Assembly (NCBI RefSeq): GCF_025979705.1
Contig: NZ_CP110136.1
Coordinates: 186,001-250,000 of the forward strand
DNA length: 64,000 bases
Reading direction: 5' to 3'
From: Hymenobacter sp. YIM 151858-1
GTDB lineage: Bacteria; Bacteroidota; Bacteroidia; Cytophagales; Hymenobacteraceae
Made by a program: the position numbers and the translations under genes. The notes beneath the pieces are model-generated. The model was not told the DNA's origin, searched no databases, and saw nothing but the letters and a program-made list of their open reading frames with translations. Shown here in pieces: positions 8,763 through 17,915 of the stretch (its first letter is position 1; every line of letters starts with the position of its first letter).

Positions 8763-9440
8763 ATGCCCAGCCAGCGCCTGCCCCACGCGTTTATCCTCCG
8801 CACAGTAACCCTGCACCAAGAAGTACACGGGGTCGAAGAACTAACCCTGCATACCAACGCCGGCGACATGCCGGCGCGCTTTCATGCGGCTGGCCCCTAT
8901 GCCAGCGTAGTGCTGTGGGTGGGCGGCGCGGGCGGCGGCCTCGATGGCCCGGCCTGGGGCATGTACCCCCGGCTGGCGGCGCAGCTGCAGCTGCATGGCA
9001 TAGCCTCGATGCGCCTGCATTACCGCTTCCCCAACGATCTGGAAGCCTGCGTTTACGATGTGCTGATGGCCGTGCAGTACCTTGTGCAGCAGCGTGCCCT
9101 CGGCAGGGTGGCGCTGGTGGGGCATTCGTTTGGCGGAGCAGTGGTGATTTCGGCCGGCGCCGTAGCCGATGAGGTAACGGCCGTGGTAGCCATGAGCAGC
9201 CAAACCTACGGCACCAACCTGGCGCCCAGGCTCAGCCCCAAGCCGCTGCTGCTCCTGCATGGCACCGACGACGAAGTACTGCCACCCGCCTGCTCCGAAA
9301 ACATCTTTGCCCGCTCCGGCGAGCCGAAGCAGTTGCTGCTGTACCCGGGCTGCCGCCACGGCCTCGACGAGTGCCGCGACCAGGTGGACGAGGACGTGGC
9401 GGCCTGGCTCACCCACCACCTGATGCAGCCCAGCACCTAG
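8763..9440 (+). CDS. Alpha/beta hydrolase (dienelactone hydrolase-like)
   Basis: A 225-residue single-domain alpha/beta hydrolase. The nucleophile elbow GHSFGG holds Ser122; the acid is Asp169 or Asp170 in HGTDDEVLP and the base His199 in CRHGLDE. The order and spacing are as in small esterases and the KANL3/Tex30-type hydrolases. The ATG at 8763 is chosen because the open frame before it (to 8580) overlaps the DUF3224 gene and lacks family-like sequence. It converges on proC, with five bases between the stops. No signal peptide, so probably cytosolic. The substrate cannot be read from the sequence. Confidence 0.85.
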   Translation: MPSQRLPHAFILRTVTLHQEVHGVEELTLHTNAGDMPARFHAAGPYASVVLWVGGAGGGLDGPAWGMYPRLAAQLQLHGIASMRLHYRFPNDLEACVYDVLMAVQYLVQQRALGRVALVGHSFGGAVVISAGAVADEVTAVVAMSSQTYGTNLAPRLSPKPLLLLHGTDDEVLPPACSENIFARSGEPKQLLLYPGCRHGLDECRDQVDEDVAAWLTHHLMQPST

Positions 9441-9445
9441 GCGGC

Positions 9446-10264
9446 TTAGCCTTCTTTGTAGAGCTTGCCTGCTTTTTCGGCCGACACCTTAATGCCCTTG
9501 ATCATGGCCGAGCTAAAGCCCTGGTGCTCCATTTCGTTGAGGCCGGCAATGGTGCAGCCCTTGGGCGAGGTCACTTTGTCGATTTCCTGCTCGGGGTGCG
9601 AGGCCAGCTGCAACAGCAAATCGGCGGCGCCTTTGGCGGTTTGGGCAGCCATTTTCAGGGCGTCGTGGGCATGAAAGCCGATTTCGGTGCCGCCCTGCGA
9701 AGCCGCCCGTATGGAGCGCAAAAAGAACGCGATGCCGCAGGCGCACAGGGCCGTGGCCGAGGTCATCAGCTCCTCGTTGATGCGGATGCTCACGCCCACC
9801 GTATCGAACAGGCGCTCTACCAGGGCCAGGTCTTCGTCGGTGGCCTCGTCGGCTGCCACGCACGTCATCGATTGGCCGATGGCAATGGCCGTGTTGGGCA
9901 TGGCGCGCACCACCCGCACCGCCCGCCCCAGGTGCTGGCGGATGTCGGCGCAGCTCACCCCCGATACCACCGAAATCAGCAGCGGCTGCCGGCTTTGCAA
10001 GGCCGGGGCTATTTCATCGAGCAGCTTATTCAGCTGCTGCGGCAGCACGGCCAGCACCACGATATCGGCGCCCTGCACGGCCCCTAGGTTGTCGGCGGTG
10101 GTGGCGTAGCCGGCAGCGGCCAGCGGGGCCAGGGCAGCGGTGTTGCGGCGCGTGAGGGTAATGTTGCCGGGCGCAGCCATACCGGCTTTCACAAGGCCTT
10201 TGGCCAGCGAAAGGCCGATGTTGCCGCTGCCCAGAATGGCAATGTTGGGGTTGGTGCTGTTCAT
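9446..10264 (-). CDS. proC: Pyrroline-5-carboxylate reductase
   Basis: A 272-residue NAD(P)H-dependent reductase that makes L-proline from pyrroline-5-carboxylate, the last step of proline synthesis. The N-terminal Rossmann motif ILGSGNIGLSLAKGL is at residues 9-23, VVRAMPNTAIAIGQS near 118 binds cofactor and substrate, and the C-terminal helical domain carries TSPKGCTIAGL, the family signature. The length is standard. The gene is alone on its strand, and the region upstream (10265-10476) holds no other gene. No regulation is visible. Confidence 0.95.
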   Translation of the reverse strand: MNSTNPNIAILGSGNIGLSLAKGLVKAGMAAPGNITLTRRNTAALAPLAAAGYATTADNLGAVQGADIVVLAVLPQQLNKLLDEIAPALQSRQPLLISVVSGVSCADIRQHLGRAVRVVRAMPNTAIAIGQSMTCVAADEATDEDLALVERLFDTVGVSIRINEELMTSATALCACGIAFFLRSIRAASQGGTEIGFHAHDALKMAAQTAKGAADLLLQLASHPEQEIDKVTSPKGCTIAGLNEMEHQGFSSAMIKGIKVSAEKAGKLYKEG

Positions 10265-10476
10265 GCAGGAGTAAAGCCGTTACGGGTGCCGCCGATGGCA
10301 ACGGGCCCACAACAGCGCGGGCTCCCGGTAAAAATGCAGCCCGGCCGCCGAAGGTTGCAGCCCGGCCCGGGCTTTGCGGTGCAATCTTAATACTGCCGTA
10401 ACGTGCAAGCGCGCTCCGTGCCAGACCTTTGCCGCGAGGATTGCCCGCTTCTGAGCTGCGGGCATAGCCTATACTG

Positions 10477-10506
10477 AAAAGCCCCGGCGCCCGGCGCCGG
10501 GGCTTT
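10477..10506 (-). terminator. Terminator of the DUF421 gene
   Basis: GC-only arms (10481-10491, 10493-10503) with four A at 10477-10480, read as T on the minus strand; a TTT on the plus side makes it roughly bidirectional. It follows the stop at 10522 by 15 bases. Confidence 0.75.
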
Positions 10507-10521
10507 GCGTTGGGGGCCGGG

Positions 10522-11247
10522 CTAGCTCGCCGGTTCGCTTTGGCGCAACGCCGTGCAGGCGGGTATCCAGGCATCGGCCTGGCACTCGGGGCAAATGGCT
10601 GCGGCGCCGCGCGCTAGGTGCTGCACGTAGCCGCACCGGCAGCAAGCATGCAGGCCCGTTTTTTCGATGCGTTTGCGCTCCTGCCCCAGCCGCTCGGGCC
10701 AAATGGACAAACCGGGCTGCACTTCGTCGGGTGGGTAGAAATAGGCGCTGATGTTGCCGGTGGCCTCGATGTAAGCGCGTCGCACTTGACCCAGGTGCTC
10801 TACCTGGAGCTGGCGCAGCTCGCCGAACAGCTCTTTCTGCGTCAGGTTTTGGCGCTGAAAGTTGGGCAGGTGCACGCGGCCTTCCTCAATCAGCAACACC
10901 GGCGCGCCCTCGAGCCAATCGCTGAAGCGGGGCAGCTTTTCGGTGAGGCGGTTGAACAGCGCGTACAACCCGGCAACCATGGCAAACACCACGGCCACGT
11001 GCAGCAAGGGCACGTCGTCGTAAAACATGGCGTCGCCGGCGGCCGAGCCCAGGGCCAGGATGATACTTAGCTCGAAAATCGAGAGCTGGCGCACCCCGCG
11101 GCGCCCCGTAAGGCGCAACACGCTGAGGGTGAGTAGGTAGGCGACAAAGCAGCGGAAAACTACTTCGAGCAGATAAGCGGGCGGAGCCTCCTCCGACAAC
11201 AGCACGCGCTGCCAGTCGAATGGCTCGATGGACGAAAGCAAAAGCAT
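10522..11247 (-). CDS. DUF421 (YetF/YcaP-like) membrane protein with C-terminal zinc ribbon
   Basis: A 241-residue protein. Three membrane helices lie roughly at 25-47, 53-72 and 78-97, with the family motif LTGRRGVRQLSIFELSIILA between the first two. A cytosolic DUF421 domain follows, including QRQNLTQKELFGELR and an aromatic tail motif. Beyond the usual end, residues 198-224 add two CxxC pairs (CCRCGY and CPEC), a likely rubredoxin-like zinc ribbon. The function of DUF421 is poorly defined; envelope stress or sporulation roles are known for YetF relatives. Single gene with its own terminator. Confidence 0.85.
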   Translation of the reverse strand: MLLLSSIEPFDWQRVLLSEEAPPAYLLEVVFRCFVAYLLTLSVLRLTGRRGVRQLSIFELSIILALGSAAGDAMFYDDVPLLHVAVVFAMVAGLYALFNRLTEKLPRFSDWLEGAPVLLIEEGRVHLPNFQRQNLTQKELFGELRQLQVEHLGQVRRAYIEATGNISAYFYPPDEVQPGLSIWPERLGQERKRIEKTGLHACCRCGYVQHLARGAAAICPECQADAWIPACTALRQSEPAS

Positions 11248-11286
11248 AGCGGCAACTATGGAGCCCGGGTGTGGCCAGGCGGTAGC

Positions 11287-11321
11287 AAAAAAAGCGCAGC
11301 ACCGGTGTGGCGGTGCTGCGC
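11287..11321 (-). terminator. Terminator of the aldo/keto reductase gene
   Basis: Arms 11294-11304 and 11311-11321 (GCGCAGCACCG and its complement) with seven A at 11287-11293, giving a T-run on the minus strand. It sits about 150 bases beyond the stop at 11471. Confidence 0.75.
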
Positions 11322-11470
11322 TCTTGTACGCGGCCGCGGTTCGCGCGGCTGCCGTTAAGCTGCATTTTGGCCCGGGGGCCTCGGCCCTAGGTGGCGCGGC
11401 GGCCCGCCCGGCAGGGGAGCTTGGCTAGCCGGGCAAGGTGCCTGCCGGCCACCGCACGCCGCCTCCCCAC

Positions 11471-12421
11471 CTAGGCGCTGGCCTGGTTTAGCTGGCGCAA
11501 ATCCGGGCCGCTCAGCTCCAGGTGCATCGACTTGAGCAGCTCCCGCACTTGCTCGGGGCTGGTGGCGCTGGCAATGGGGGCGGTGAGGCCGGGTTGGGCC
11601 ATAATCCAGGCCAAGGCTACCTGGGCCGGCGTGGCACCCAGGCGGCCCGCTATTTCGTCGAGCGCGGCCAGAATGCGCAGGCCGCGCTCGTTGAGGTACT
11701 TAGCGCCTACACCGCCGCCGCGGGCGCTTTTCTGCAGATCGGCCTCGGAGCGGTACTTGCCCGTAAGGAAACCCGCGGCCAGGCCGTAGTACGGAATTAC
11801 GCCCAGGCCGTGCTGCTGGCACACGGGCAGCAGGTGCGTTTCGAAATCGGCGCGGTCGTAGAGGTTGTAGAGGGGCTGCAGGCTTTCGTAGCGCGGCAAG
11901 CCGTGTTGCTCGCTGGCCTGCAGGGCTTCGGCGAGGCGCTCGGCCGAAAAGTTGGAGGCCCCGATGGCGCGCACCTTGCCCTCTTTGATAAGCTGGGCGT
12001 AAGCTTCGAGCGGCTCCGATACGGGCACCGTGGGGTCGTCTTTGTGCGACTGGTACAAATCGATGTAATCCGTTTGCAGGCGCTTAAGCGAGCCTTCCAC
12101 GGTGCGCAGGATGTAGTCTTTGGAGAGGCCTTTCTGATCGGGGGCTACTTCCCAGCCTACTTTGGTGGCAATCACGATATCGTCGCGGCGGCCGCGCTGC
12201 TTTAGCCACTTGCCAATCACGGTTTCCGACTCGCCGCCGTTGTGGCCCGGCACCCACACCGAGTAGCCGTGGGCCGTATCAATGGCGTTGCCGCCACCGT
12301 CGACAAAAGCATCGAGCACCCGAAAGGAGGTGGCTTCGTCGGCCGTCCAGCCGAAAACGTTGGTGCCCAGTACCAGCGGCGCAATGGAGAGGCCCGAGTG
12401 GCCTAGTTCGCGTTGTTGCAT
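11471..12421 (-). CDS. Aldo/keto reductase
   Basis: A 316-residue NADPH-dependent oxidoreductase of the AKR superfamily ((beta/alpha)8 barrel), of the YajO/Tas-like group. The catalytic tyrosine lies in DTAHGYSVW with Asp before it, the lysine in IATKVGWEV and the fourth residue in YQSHKDD. GASNFSAERL and the C-terminal PIASATSPEQ bind cofactor. The ATG at 12421 gives the classical start MQQRELGHSGL; a longer frame to 12490 adds 23 unlikely residues. It is divergent from the amidohydrolase at 12587, with 165 bases of shared upstream sequence. The substrate is unknown. Confidence 0.92.
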   Translation of the reverse strand: MQQRELGHSGLSIAPLVLGTNVFGWTADEATSFRVLDAFVDGGGNAIDTAHGYSVWVPGHNGGESETVIGKWLKQRGRRDDIVIATKVGWEVAPDQKGLSKDYILRTVEGSLKRLQTDYIDLYQSHKDDPTVPVSEPLEAYAQLIKEGKVRAIGASNFSAERLAEALQASEQHGLPRYESLQPLYNLYDRADFETHLLPVCQQHGLGVIPYYGLAAGFLTGKYRSEADLQKSARGGGVGAKYLNERGLRILAALDEIAGRLGATPAQVALAWIMAQPGLTAPIASATSPEQVRELLKSMHLELSGPDLRQLNQASA

Positions 12422-12586
12422 AGTCGAATCAGAGGAAAACAAAGTAGTACCAACCCGCCGGAAACCGCAAGGTTTAAGCAGCCGCGGCACCGGCTGGCCA
12501 AGCGGGCGGGCTTGTGCATACGCAAACCACGCCGGCCGCGCCGATAAGTTGCCGGGCCATGCGCACCGTGCCGTATCTTGGGCCCT

Positions 12587-14233
12587 ATGCCCTTCGATAA
12601 CGCCATTGCGCTCCTGCCCCGCCGCTTTGCCTACGGCTGCCGGGCCTGCCTGCCCGGGGCGGCGGCCGCGCTGCTCCTCTTTGCTGCCGGCAACGCCCGG
12701 GCCCAGCAGGCACCTAGGGCTTCACTCATCATCCGCGACGGGCGCGTGCTCGATGGCTCCGGCAACTCCTGGTTGCGGGGCGATGTGGCCGTGCGCCTAG
12801 GGCGCATTGTGGCCGTGGGGCGCCTGCCGGCTGATTTTCCGGCCGATACGGTTATCGATGCCAAGGGCTTGGTAGTAGCGCCGGGGTTTATCGATGTGCA
12901 CACCCACATCGAGGACGACGAGCTGCGCCAACCCACCGCCGACAACTTCATTTACGACGGCGTAACCACCGTGATTACCGGCAACTGCGGCTCCTCGCGC
13001 CCCGACCTGGGCCGCTACTTTCAGGTGCTCGATAGCGCGAAGCTGTCGGTAAATGTGGCCTCGCTAATAGGCCACGGCGATGTGCGCAAGGCCGTGCTGG
13101 GTCGCGCCAAACGCCAGGCCACCGAGCCCGAGCTGCAGCAGATGGAGCAGCTGGTAGCCCGCGCCATGCAGGCCGGCGCCATGGGCCTCTCCACGGGGCT
13201 GATTTACATACCCGGCACCTACACCCGCACGCCCGAGCTGATACGCCTGGCGCGCGTGGCCGGCCAGTACCGCGGCCTCTACGCCACGCACATGCGCAAC
13301 GAGGGCGACAGCGTGCTGCAGGCCATTGAGGAGGCCCTGCTGATCGGCCGCGAGGCAAACTTGCCCGTGCAGATTTCGCACCTGAAAATCGGCGGGCAGC
13401 AGAACTGGGGCCGCGCTCCGCAGGCCCTGGCACTGATTGAGCAGGCCCGGCAAGCAGGCCAGGAGGTTACCATCGATCAGTATCCGTACACGGCCAGCTC
13501 TACCTCGCTCAGCACCATTATTCCCGACGATGTGCAGGCCGATGGCCGCGACTCGCTGCGCGCCCGGCTGCAGCGCCCCGCCGTGAGGGCCGCCGTGGAA
13601 GCCGCGATGGTGCGCCGCCTGCGGCAACGTGGCCTGAAGCATTACGACTACGCCGTGGTAGCCAGCTTCCCGCCCCAACCCAGCTACCAGGGCCTGAGCA
13701 TCGAGCAGGTAAACCAGCGCCTAGGCCGCAAGCACAAAGCCGCCGCCGAAGCCGCCACCATTCTGGATCTGGTACTGCAGCACGACGCGGGCATGGTGTT
13801 CCATGGCATGAGCGAGCCGGATGTGCAGCAGATCATGCGCTACCCCTTCAACATGGTGGCCTCGGATGCCAGCGTGCGGGTGTGGCAGGAAGGGGCGCCG
13901 CACCCCCGCGGCTACGGCTCCAACGCCCGCGTGCTGGGCCGCTACGTGCGCGAGCTGCGCGTCATCAGCCTCGAAGAAGCCGTGCGCCGCATGACGTCGT
14001 TACCGGCGCAAACCTTCGGCCTCGCCGACCGCGGCCTGCTGCGCCCCGGCATGGCCGCCGATATCGTGGTGTTCGACCCCGCCACGGTGCAAGACCGCTC
14101 CACCTTCGAGCAGCCGCACCAGTACAGCACCGGCATGCACTACGTGCTCGTGAATGGCCGCCTGACGGTGGTGCAAGGCAAGCACCTAGGCACCCGCGCC
14201 GGGCGGGTGCTGTACGGCCCCGGCAAGCAGTAG
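12587..14233 (+). CDS. N-acyl-D-amino-acid deacylase-like amidohydrolase, exported
   Basis: A 548-residue metal-dependent amidohydrolase of the D-aminoacylase family, which removes N-acyl groups from D-amino acids. Residues 1-39 are a long signal peptide (LPGAAAALLLFAAGNARA). The metal site shows His105 and His107 in FIDVHTHIED, Cys135 in TGNCGSS (the unusual cysteine ligand of this family), HGDV, ATHMRNEG and SHLKIGG. FHGMSEPDV and ASDASV close the active site. The ATG at 12587 is preferred to the TTG at 12578. A periplasmic role in D-amino-acid or peptide salvage is inferred, which fits the other cell-wall enzymes in the window. Confidence 0.88.
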   Translation: MPFDNAIALLPRRFAYGCRACLPGAAAALLLFAAGNARAQQAPRASLIIRDGRVLDGSGNSWLRGDVAVRLGRIVAVGRLPADFPADTVIDAKGLVVAPGFIDVHTHIEDDELRQPTADNFIYDGVTTVITGNCGSSRPDLGRYFQVLDSAKLSVNVASLIGHGDVRKAVLGRAKRQATEPELQQMEQLVARAMQAGAMGLSTGLIYIPGTYTRTPELIRLARVAGQYRGLYATHMRNEGDSVLQAIEEALLIGREANLPVQISHLKIGGQQNWGRAPQALALIEQARQAGQEVTIDQYPYTASSTSLSTIIPDDVQADGRDSLRARLQRPAVRAAVEAAMVRRLRQRGLKHYDYAVVASFPPQPSYQGLSIEQVNQRLGRKHKAAAEAATILDLVLQHDAGMVFHGMSEPDVQQIMRYPFNMVASDASVRVWQEGAPHPRGYGSNARVLGRYVRELRVISLEEAVRRMTSLPAQTFGLADRGLLRPGMAADIVVFDPATVQDRSTFEQPHQYSTGMHYVLVNGRLTVVQGKHLGTRAGRVLYGPGKQ

Positions 14234-14258
14234 CGCAGTGGCGCTACAAAGGGCTACA

Positions 14259-15698
14259 TTACTGAGCCGCCTTGCCGCGCTCCAGCACGCGGTAGCTGTG
14301 CGGCGGTACGGGCAGCGTTACATCGGGCGCAATGGTATAGGCCTGATCCACGAACACATCCTGGTAGTTGCCCGCCCACTGCCGGGGTATTTTCACCTCC
14401 TGCAGCTCGTTGCCCATGTTCACGGCTACCAGCACGGCATCGGGGCCTTTGCGGCGCACGAAGGCATACACCGAGGCCGGCGAGGCCAGGCGCACGAATT
14501 GGCCGCACGCGTCGCCGTTGGCCAGGGCGGGGTTGCGCTTTTTCAGCTGCAGCAAGCGGGTGTAAAAATCCTGCAGCGGGTAGTTGCCCCACGCAATGGG
14601 GTCTTTGTCGAAAAACTTGAGGCGCTTTTTCAGGGCCGACTCCTGCCCGCTGTACACCATGGGAATGCCCGGCAGAAGGCCCGTGAGCACGGCCTGCGGC
14701 ACGGCGTTTTGGCCCAGGCGTTCGTACTCGGTGCCGTCCCAGGTGTTGATGTCGTGCGAGGTGGTGAAGTACATGAGGTACGCCGAGGCCGGGTACCTGG
14801 CGCGCTCGGCCTGCAGGTACGTATCGATGGCCGCTACGGGCTGCTGGCCGCGGGCTACGCTATCGAGCAGGTAGCGCAGGCGCAGGGCGTAGGTGGCATC
14901 AAAAGCCTTTTCGAGCATGCGGGTGTTGGGGTCGAACTCGCCCGGTTTCAGGAAGGGCGGGTTGTGCAGCTCGTCCCACTCGGCCAGCATAAACACCGGC
15001 TTGATTTTCTCGAGCTCCTGGCGCGTGTTGTTCCAGAACTCCATGGGCACCAGCCCGGCCACGTCGCACCGGAAACCGTCGACATCAGCCTCGCGCACCC
15101 AGTAGGCCATGCTTTCCGTCATGTACCGGCGCAGCTCGGGCTTGCTGAAATCGAGGTCGATTACATCCTGCCAATCGGCTACGGGCGGCACGGGCTGGCC
15201 TTGCGCGTTGCGCGTAAACCACTCGGGGTGCTCCTGGGCCAGCTTACTATCCCAGGCGGTGTGGTTGGCCACCCAGTCGAGGATTACGTGCATGCCGCGC
15301 TTGTGCGCCTCCCGCACCAGGTGGCGCAAATCGTCGAGGGTGCCCATTTCGGGGTTCACGGCGCGGTAATCCTGCACCGAGTAGTAGCTGCCCAGGCTGC
15401 CCTTGCGCTTTTCCTGCCCAATGGGGTGCACCGGCATCAGCCACAAAATGCCCACGCCCATTTTTTGCAGGCGCGGCAGGTGCTGCTCGAAGGCCCGAAA
15501 CGTGCCCTCGGGCGTGTATTGCCGGATGTTCACCTCGTAGATGCTGGCCTGGCGGGCCCACTCGGGGTGCTTAATGGTGTACTGCGGCGGGGTGGGGGCG
15601 CAGCTGGCGGGGGCGGAGGTTTCGGGTTGGCGCTGCTGGCAGGCGCCGAGCAAAGCGGCCGATAGCAGCCCCAGCGAAAGAACGGTGACGGAACGCAT
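14259..15698 (-). CDS. GH13 alpha-amylase family lipoprotein
   Basis: A 479-residue exported lipoprotein: signal peptide with lipobox LLGAC, lipidated Cys20. The GH13 barrel shows IYEVNIRQYTPEG at the start, DWVANHT (region I), DGFRCDVAGLVP with the nucleophile aspartate, FMLAEWDE with the acid/base glutamate, and TTSHDINTWDG with the third carboxylate. This points to retaining hydrolysis or transfer on alpha-1,4-glucans; the family cannot be narrowed from sequence alone. It converges on the amidohydrolase gene and is divergent from the sensor kinase. Surface or periplasmic maltodextrin breakdown is the likely role. Confidence 0.92.
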   Translation of the reverse strand: MRSVTVLSLGLLSAALLGACQQRQPETSAPASCAPTPPQYTIKHPEWARQASIYEVNIRQYTPEGTFRAFEQHLPRLQKMGVGILWLMPVHPIGQEKRKGSLGSYYSVQDYRAVNPEMGTLDDLRHLVREAHKRGMHVILDWVANHTAWDSKLAQEHPEWFTRNAQGQPVPPVADWQDVIDLDFSKPELRRYMTESMAYWVREADVDGFRCDVAGLVPMEFWNNTRQELEKIKPVFMLAEWDELHNPPFLKPGEFDPNTRMLEKAFDATYALRLRYLLDSVARGQQPVAAIDTYLQAERARYPASAYLMYFTTSHDINTWDGTEYERLGQNAVPQAVLTGLLPGIPMVYSGQESALKKRLKFFDKDPIAWGNYPLQDFYTRLLQLKKRNPALANGDACGQFVRLASPASVYAFVRRKGPDAVLVAVNMGNELQEVKIPRQWAGNYQDVFVDQAYTIAPDVTLPVPPHSYRVLERGKAAQ

Positions 15699-15837
15699 GG
15701 CCTAAACATACGCGGTTGCGCTTGTTGTGCCGCCGCCCCTGCTGCCGCGGCACTGGCAGCAATCGTTTGGAAGTGTACCTTTAAAGCACACCCTCAGCCG
15801 CTACGGGCAGGCTGGGGGCGCTTTCGGTTGTTTGCTT

Positions 15838-17847
15838 ATGAAATACCTCTATTGGCTTTTGGCCGGAACAGTGCTGCTGGCTTTCGTAATGTGGGCCCTG
15901 GTGCCGGCACCCGAGCCGGCCGCTACGGCTACGTTGGGCGGGCAGGTAGTAGAGTTTTTTGCGCTCCTGCTCGATCCGACGGGCTTTCCGGCGCGGTGGC
16001 GCTGCGGCCGCTGGACGGACTTTCACGGCTGGCTCTACATCCTGTCCGATCTGCTGATCTGGGCGGCGTACTTCACCATTCCGTTTCTGCTGATCAACTT
16101 TGTGCGGCAGCGGCGCGACATCCCCTTCGACCGGCTGTTCTGGGCCTTCGGCTTGTTCATTTTCGCGTGCGGGGCCACCCACCTGATTGATGCCATGATT
16201 TTTTGGGTGCCGGTGTACCGCCTCAGCGGGTTGGTGCGCCTGCTCACGGCCGTGGCCTCGTGGGGTACGGTGTGGGCCTTGGTGCTGGTGCTGCCCAGGG
16301 CCTTGCTGCTGAAAACGCCCACCGAGCTGGAGCAGGTGGTGCAAGCCCGCACCGCCGAACTGGGCGTCGCCAACGAGCAACTGCGCCAGCGCGAGGCCGA
16401 GTTCAGCACCTTGGCCAACGCCATTCCGCAGCTGGCCTGGATGGCCGAAGCCACCGGCGATATTTTCTGGTACAACCAGCGCTGGTACGAGTACACCGGT
16501 ACCAACTTCGAGCAGATGAGCGGCTGGGGCTGGGAAAAAGTGCACCACCCCGAGCACCTAGGGCATGTGCTCGAGGTGTGGCGCCGCCACCTGGCCACCG
16601 GCGAGCCGTGGGAGGACACCTTTCCGCTGCGGCGCCACGACGGCGTTTTTCGCTGGTTTCTGTCGCGCGCGGTGCCCATCCGCGACGAGCACAACCGGAT
16701 TGTGCGCTGGTTTGGTACCAACACCGACGTAACCGACATGCGCGAGCTGCAGGAGCAGGTGCAGCGCAGCGAGGCGCAGTACCGCGTGCTCATGGAAAGC
16801 ATTCCGCAGCTGGTGTGGTCGGCCGATGCGCAGGGCCAGCTTACCTACTGCGACGGCCGCACCACCGACTACACCGGCCAAACCCCGGAGCAGCTGCGCG
16901 GCCAGGCCTGGCACACGCTGCTGCACCCCGACGACCAAACCGCTGCCCTTGCCCAGTGGGCCGAGGCGCGCCAAACCTCGGGCCTGCTCGCGGGCGAGTA
17001 CCGCCTGCGCCGCCACACCGGCGAGTACCGCTGGTTTCTGGTGCAGGCGCGCCTGCTGGGCAGCACGGCCCCGGAGGCCACGGGCCAGTGGTTTGGCACC
17101 TGCACCGATGTGCACGAGCAGCACACGCTGCGCGAGGCCCTGCAGGTGCAAAACGCCGAGCTGGCCCGCACCAACCGCGAGCTTGACACCTTTGTGTACG
17201 CCGCCTCGCACGACCTGAAGCAGCCGGTACAAAACCTCACGGGCCTTTTTGCCGAGCTGAAACGCACCGTTACTTTCAGCGACCCCGACGCCGAACGCAT
17301 GCAAGCCATGGTGGATGACTCGCTGACCCAGCTGCTAAGCACGGTGCAAGCCCTGGGCGAAGTAGTGCGCGTGCAGCGCCAGGTAGAGAAGCTGCCGCCC
17401 GAGCCCGTGCTGCTGCAGCCCTTGGTGGAGGAGGTAATCCGGGCCGTGCAAGACCTAGGCACCACGCCGCCCACCTGGCAGCTCGATTTCTCGGCCCTTT
17501 CGGCCGTGGTGTTTGTGCGCGCCAACCTGCGCTCGGTGCTCTACAACCTGCTCAGCAACGCCGTGAAGTACGCCGACCCCAGCCGCCCGCCGGTAATTGC
17601 GGTGCGCACGGAGGTGGCCGATGGCGTGCCCGTACTGGTGGTGCAGGATAACGGCCTCGGCATCGACCTAGGGCGCCACGGGCGCGAGCTGTTCCACCTG
17701 TTTCGCCGGTTCCACGACCACGTGCCCGGCACCGGCGTGGGCCTGTACCTGGTGCAGCGCCTGGTAGAGCAAGCCGGCGGGCGGCTTGAGGTAGAAAGCG
17801 CTGTGGGGCAGGGCACCACGTTCAGGGTGTATCTGCACGTGGCCTAG
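15838..17847 (+). CDS. Ethylene-receptor-like hybrid of EBD, two PAS domains and histidine kinase
   Basis: A 669-residue membrane sensor kinase. After a first hydrophobic helix (4-24), residues 64-150 give three helices matching the ethylene-binding domain of plant ETR1. Asp71, Tyr78, Pro82, Cys111 and His115 reproduce the ETR1 residues Asp25, Tyr32, Pro36, Cys65 and His69 with identical spacing, and CGATHLI is identical around the Cu(I) ligands. Two PAS domains follow (about 195-312 and 318-438). The kinase core has phospho-acceptor His458 in AASHDLKQP, the N box NLLSNAVKYAD and GTGVGLYLV. ATG at 15838 begins MKYLYW; an in-frame start at 15727 adds 37 unlikely residues. No response regulator is adjacent. 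Confidence 0.9.
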   Translation: MKYLYWLLAGTVLLAFVMWALVPAPEPAATATLGGQVVEFFALLLDPTGFPARWRCGRWTDFHGWLYILSDLLIWAAYFTIPFLLINFVRQRRDIPFDRLFWAFGLFIFACGATHLIDAMIFWVPVYRLSGLVRLLTAVASWGTVWALVLVLPRALLLKTPTELEQVVQARTAELGVANEQLRQREAEFSTLANAIPQLAWMAEATGDIFWYNQRWYEYTGTNFEQMSGWGWEKVHHPEHLGHVLEVWRRHLATGEPWEDTFPLRRHDGVFRWFLSRAVPIRDEHNRIVRWFGTNTDVTDMRELQEQVQRSEAQYRVLMESIPQLVWSADAQGQLTYCDGRTTDYTGQTPEQLRGQAWHTLLHPDDQTAALAQWAEARQTSGLLAGEYRLRRHTGEYRWFLVQARLLGSTAPEATGQWFGTCTDVHEQHTLREALQVQNAELARTNRELDTFVYAASHDLKQPVQNLTGLFAELKRTVTFSDPDAERMQAMVDDSLTQLLSTVQALGEVVRVQRQVEKLPPEPVLLQPLVEEVIRAVQDLGTTPPTWQLDFSALSAVVFVRANLRSVLYNLLSNAVKYADPSRPPVIAVRTEVADGVPVLVVQDNGLGIDLGRHGRELFHLFRRFHDHVPGTGVGLYLVQRLVEQAGGRLEVESAVGQGTTFRVYLHVA

Positions 17848-17915
17848 GTGCCGCGCGCCTGCCCAGCCCGGCAACTGCCCGTAATGCTTGCCTGTAATCG
17901 GCGCGCCAGGCTGCC

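Noticed and set aside
10265-10476. Small gene between proC and the DUF421 gene
   Set aside because: Frames there are short, GC-driven and without a plausible start context.
12578-12586. TTG start of the amidohydrolase
   Set aside because: ATG at 12587, three codons later, starts the same protein and is the more usual codon.
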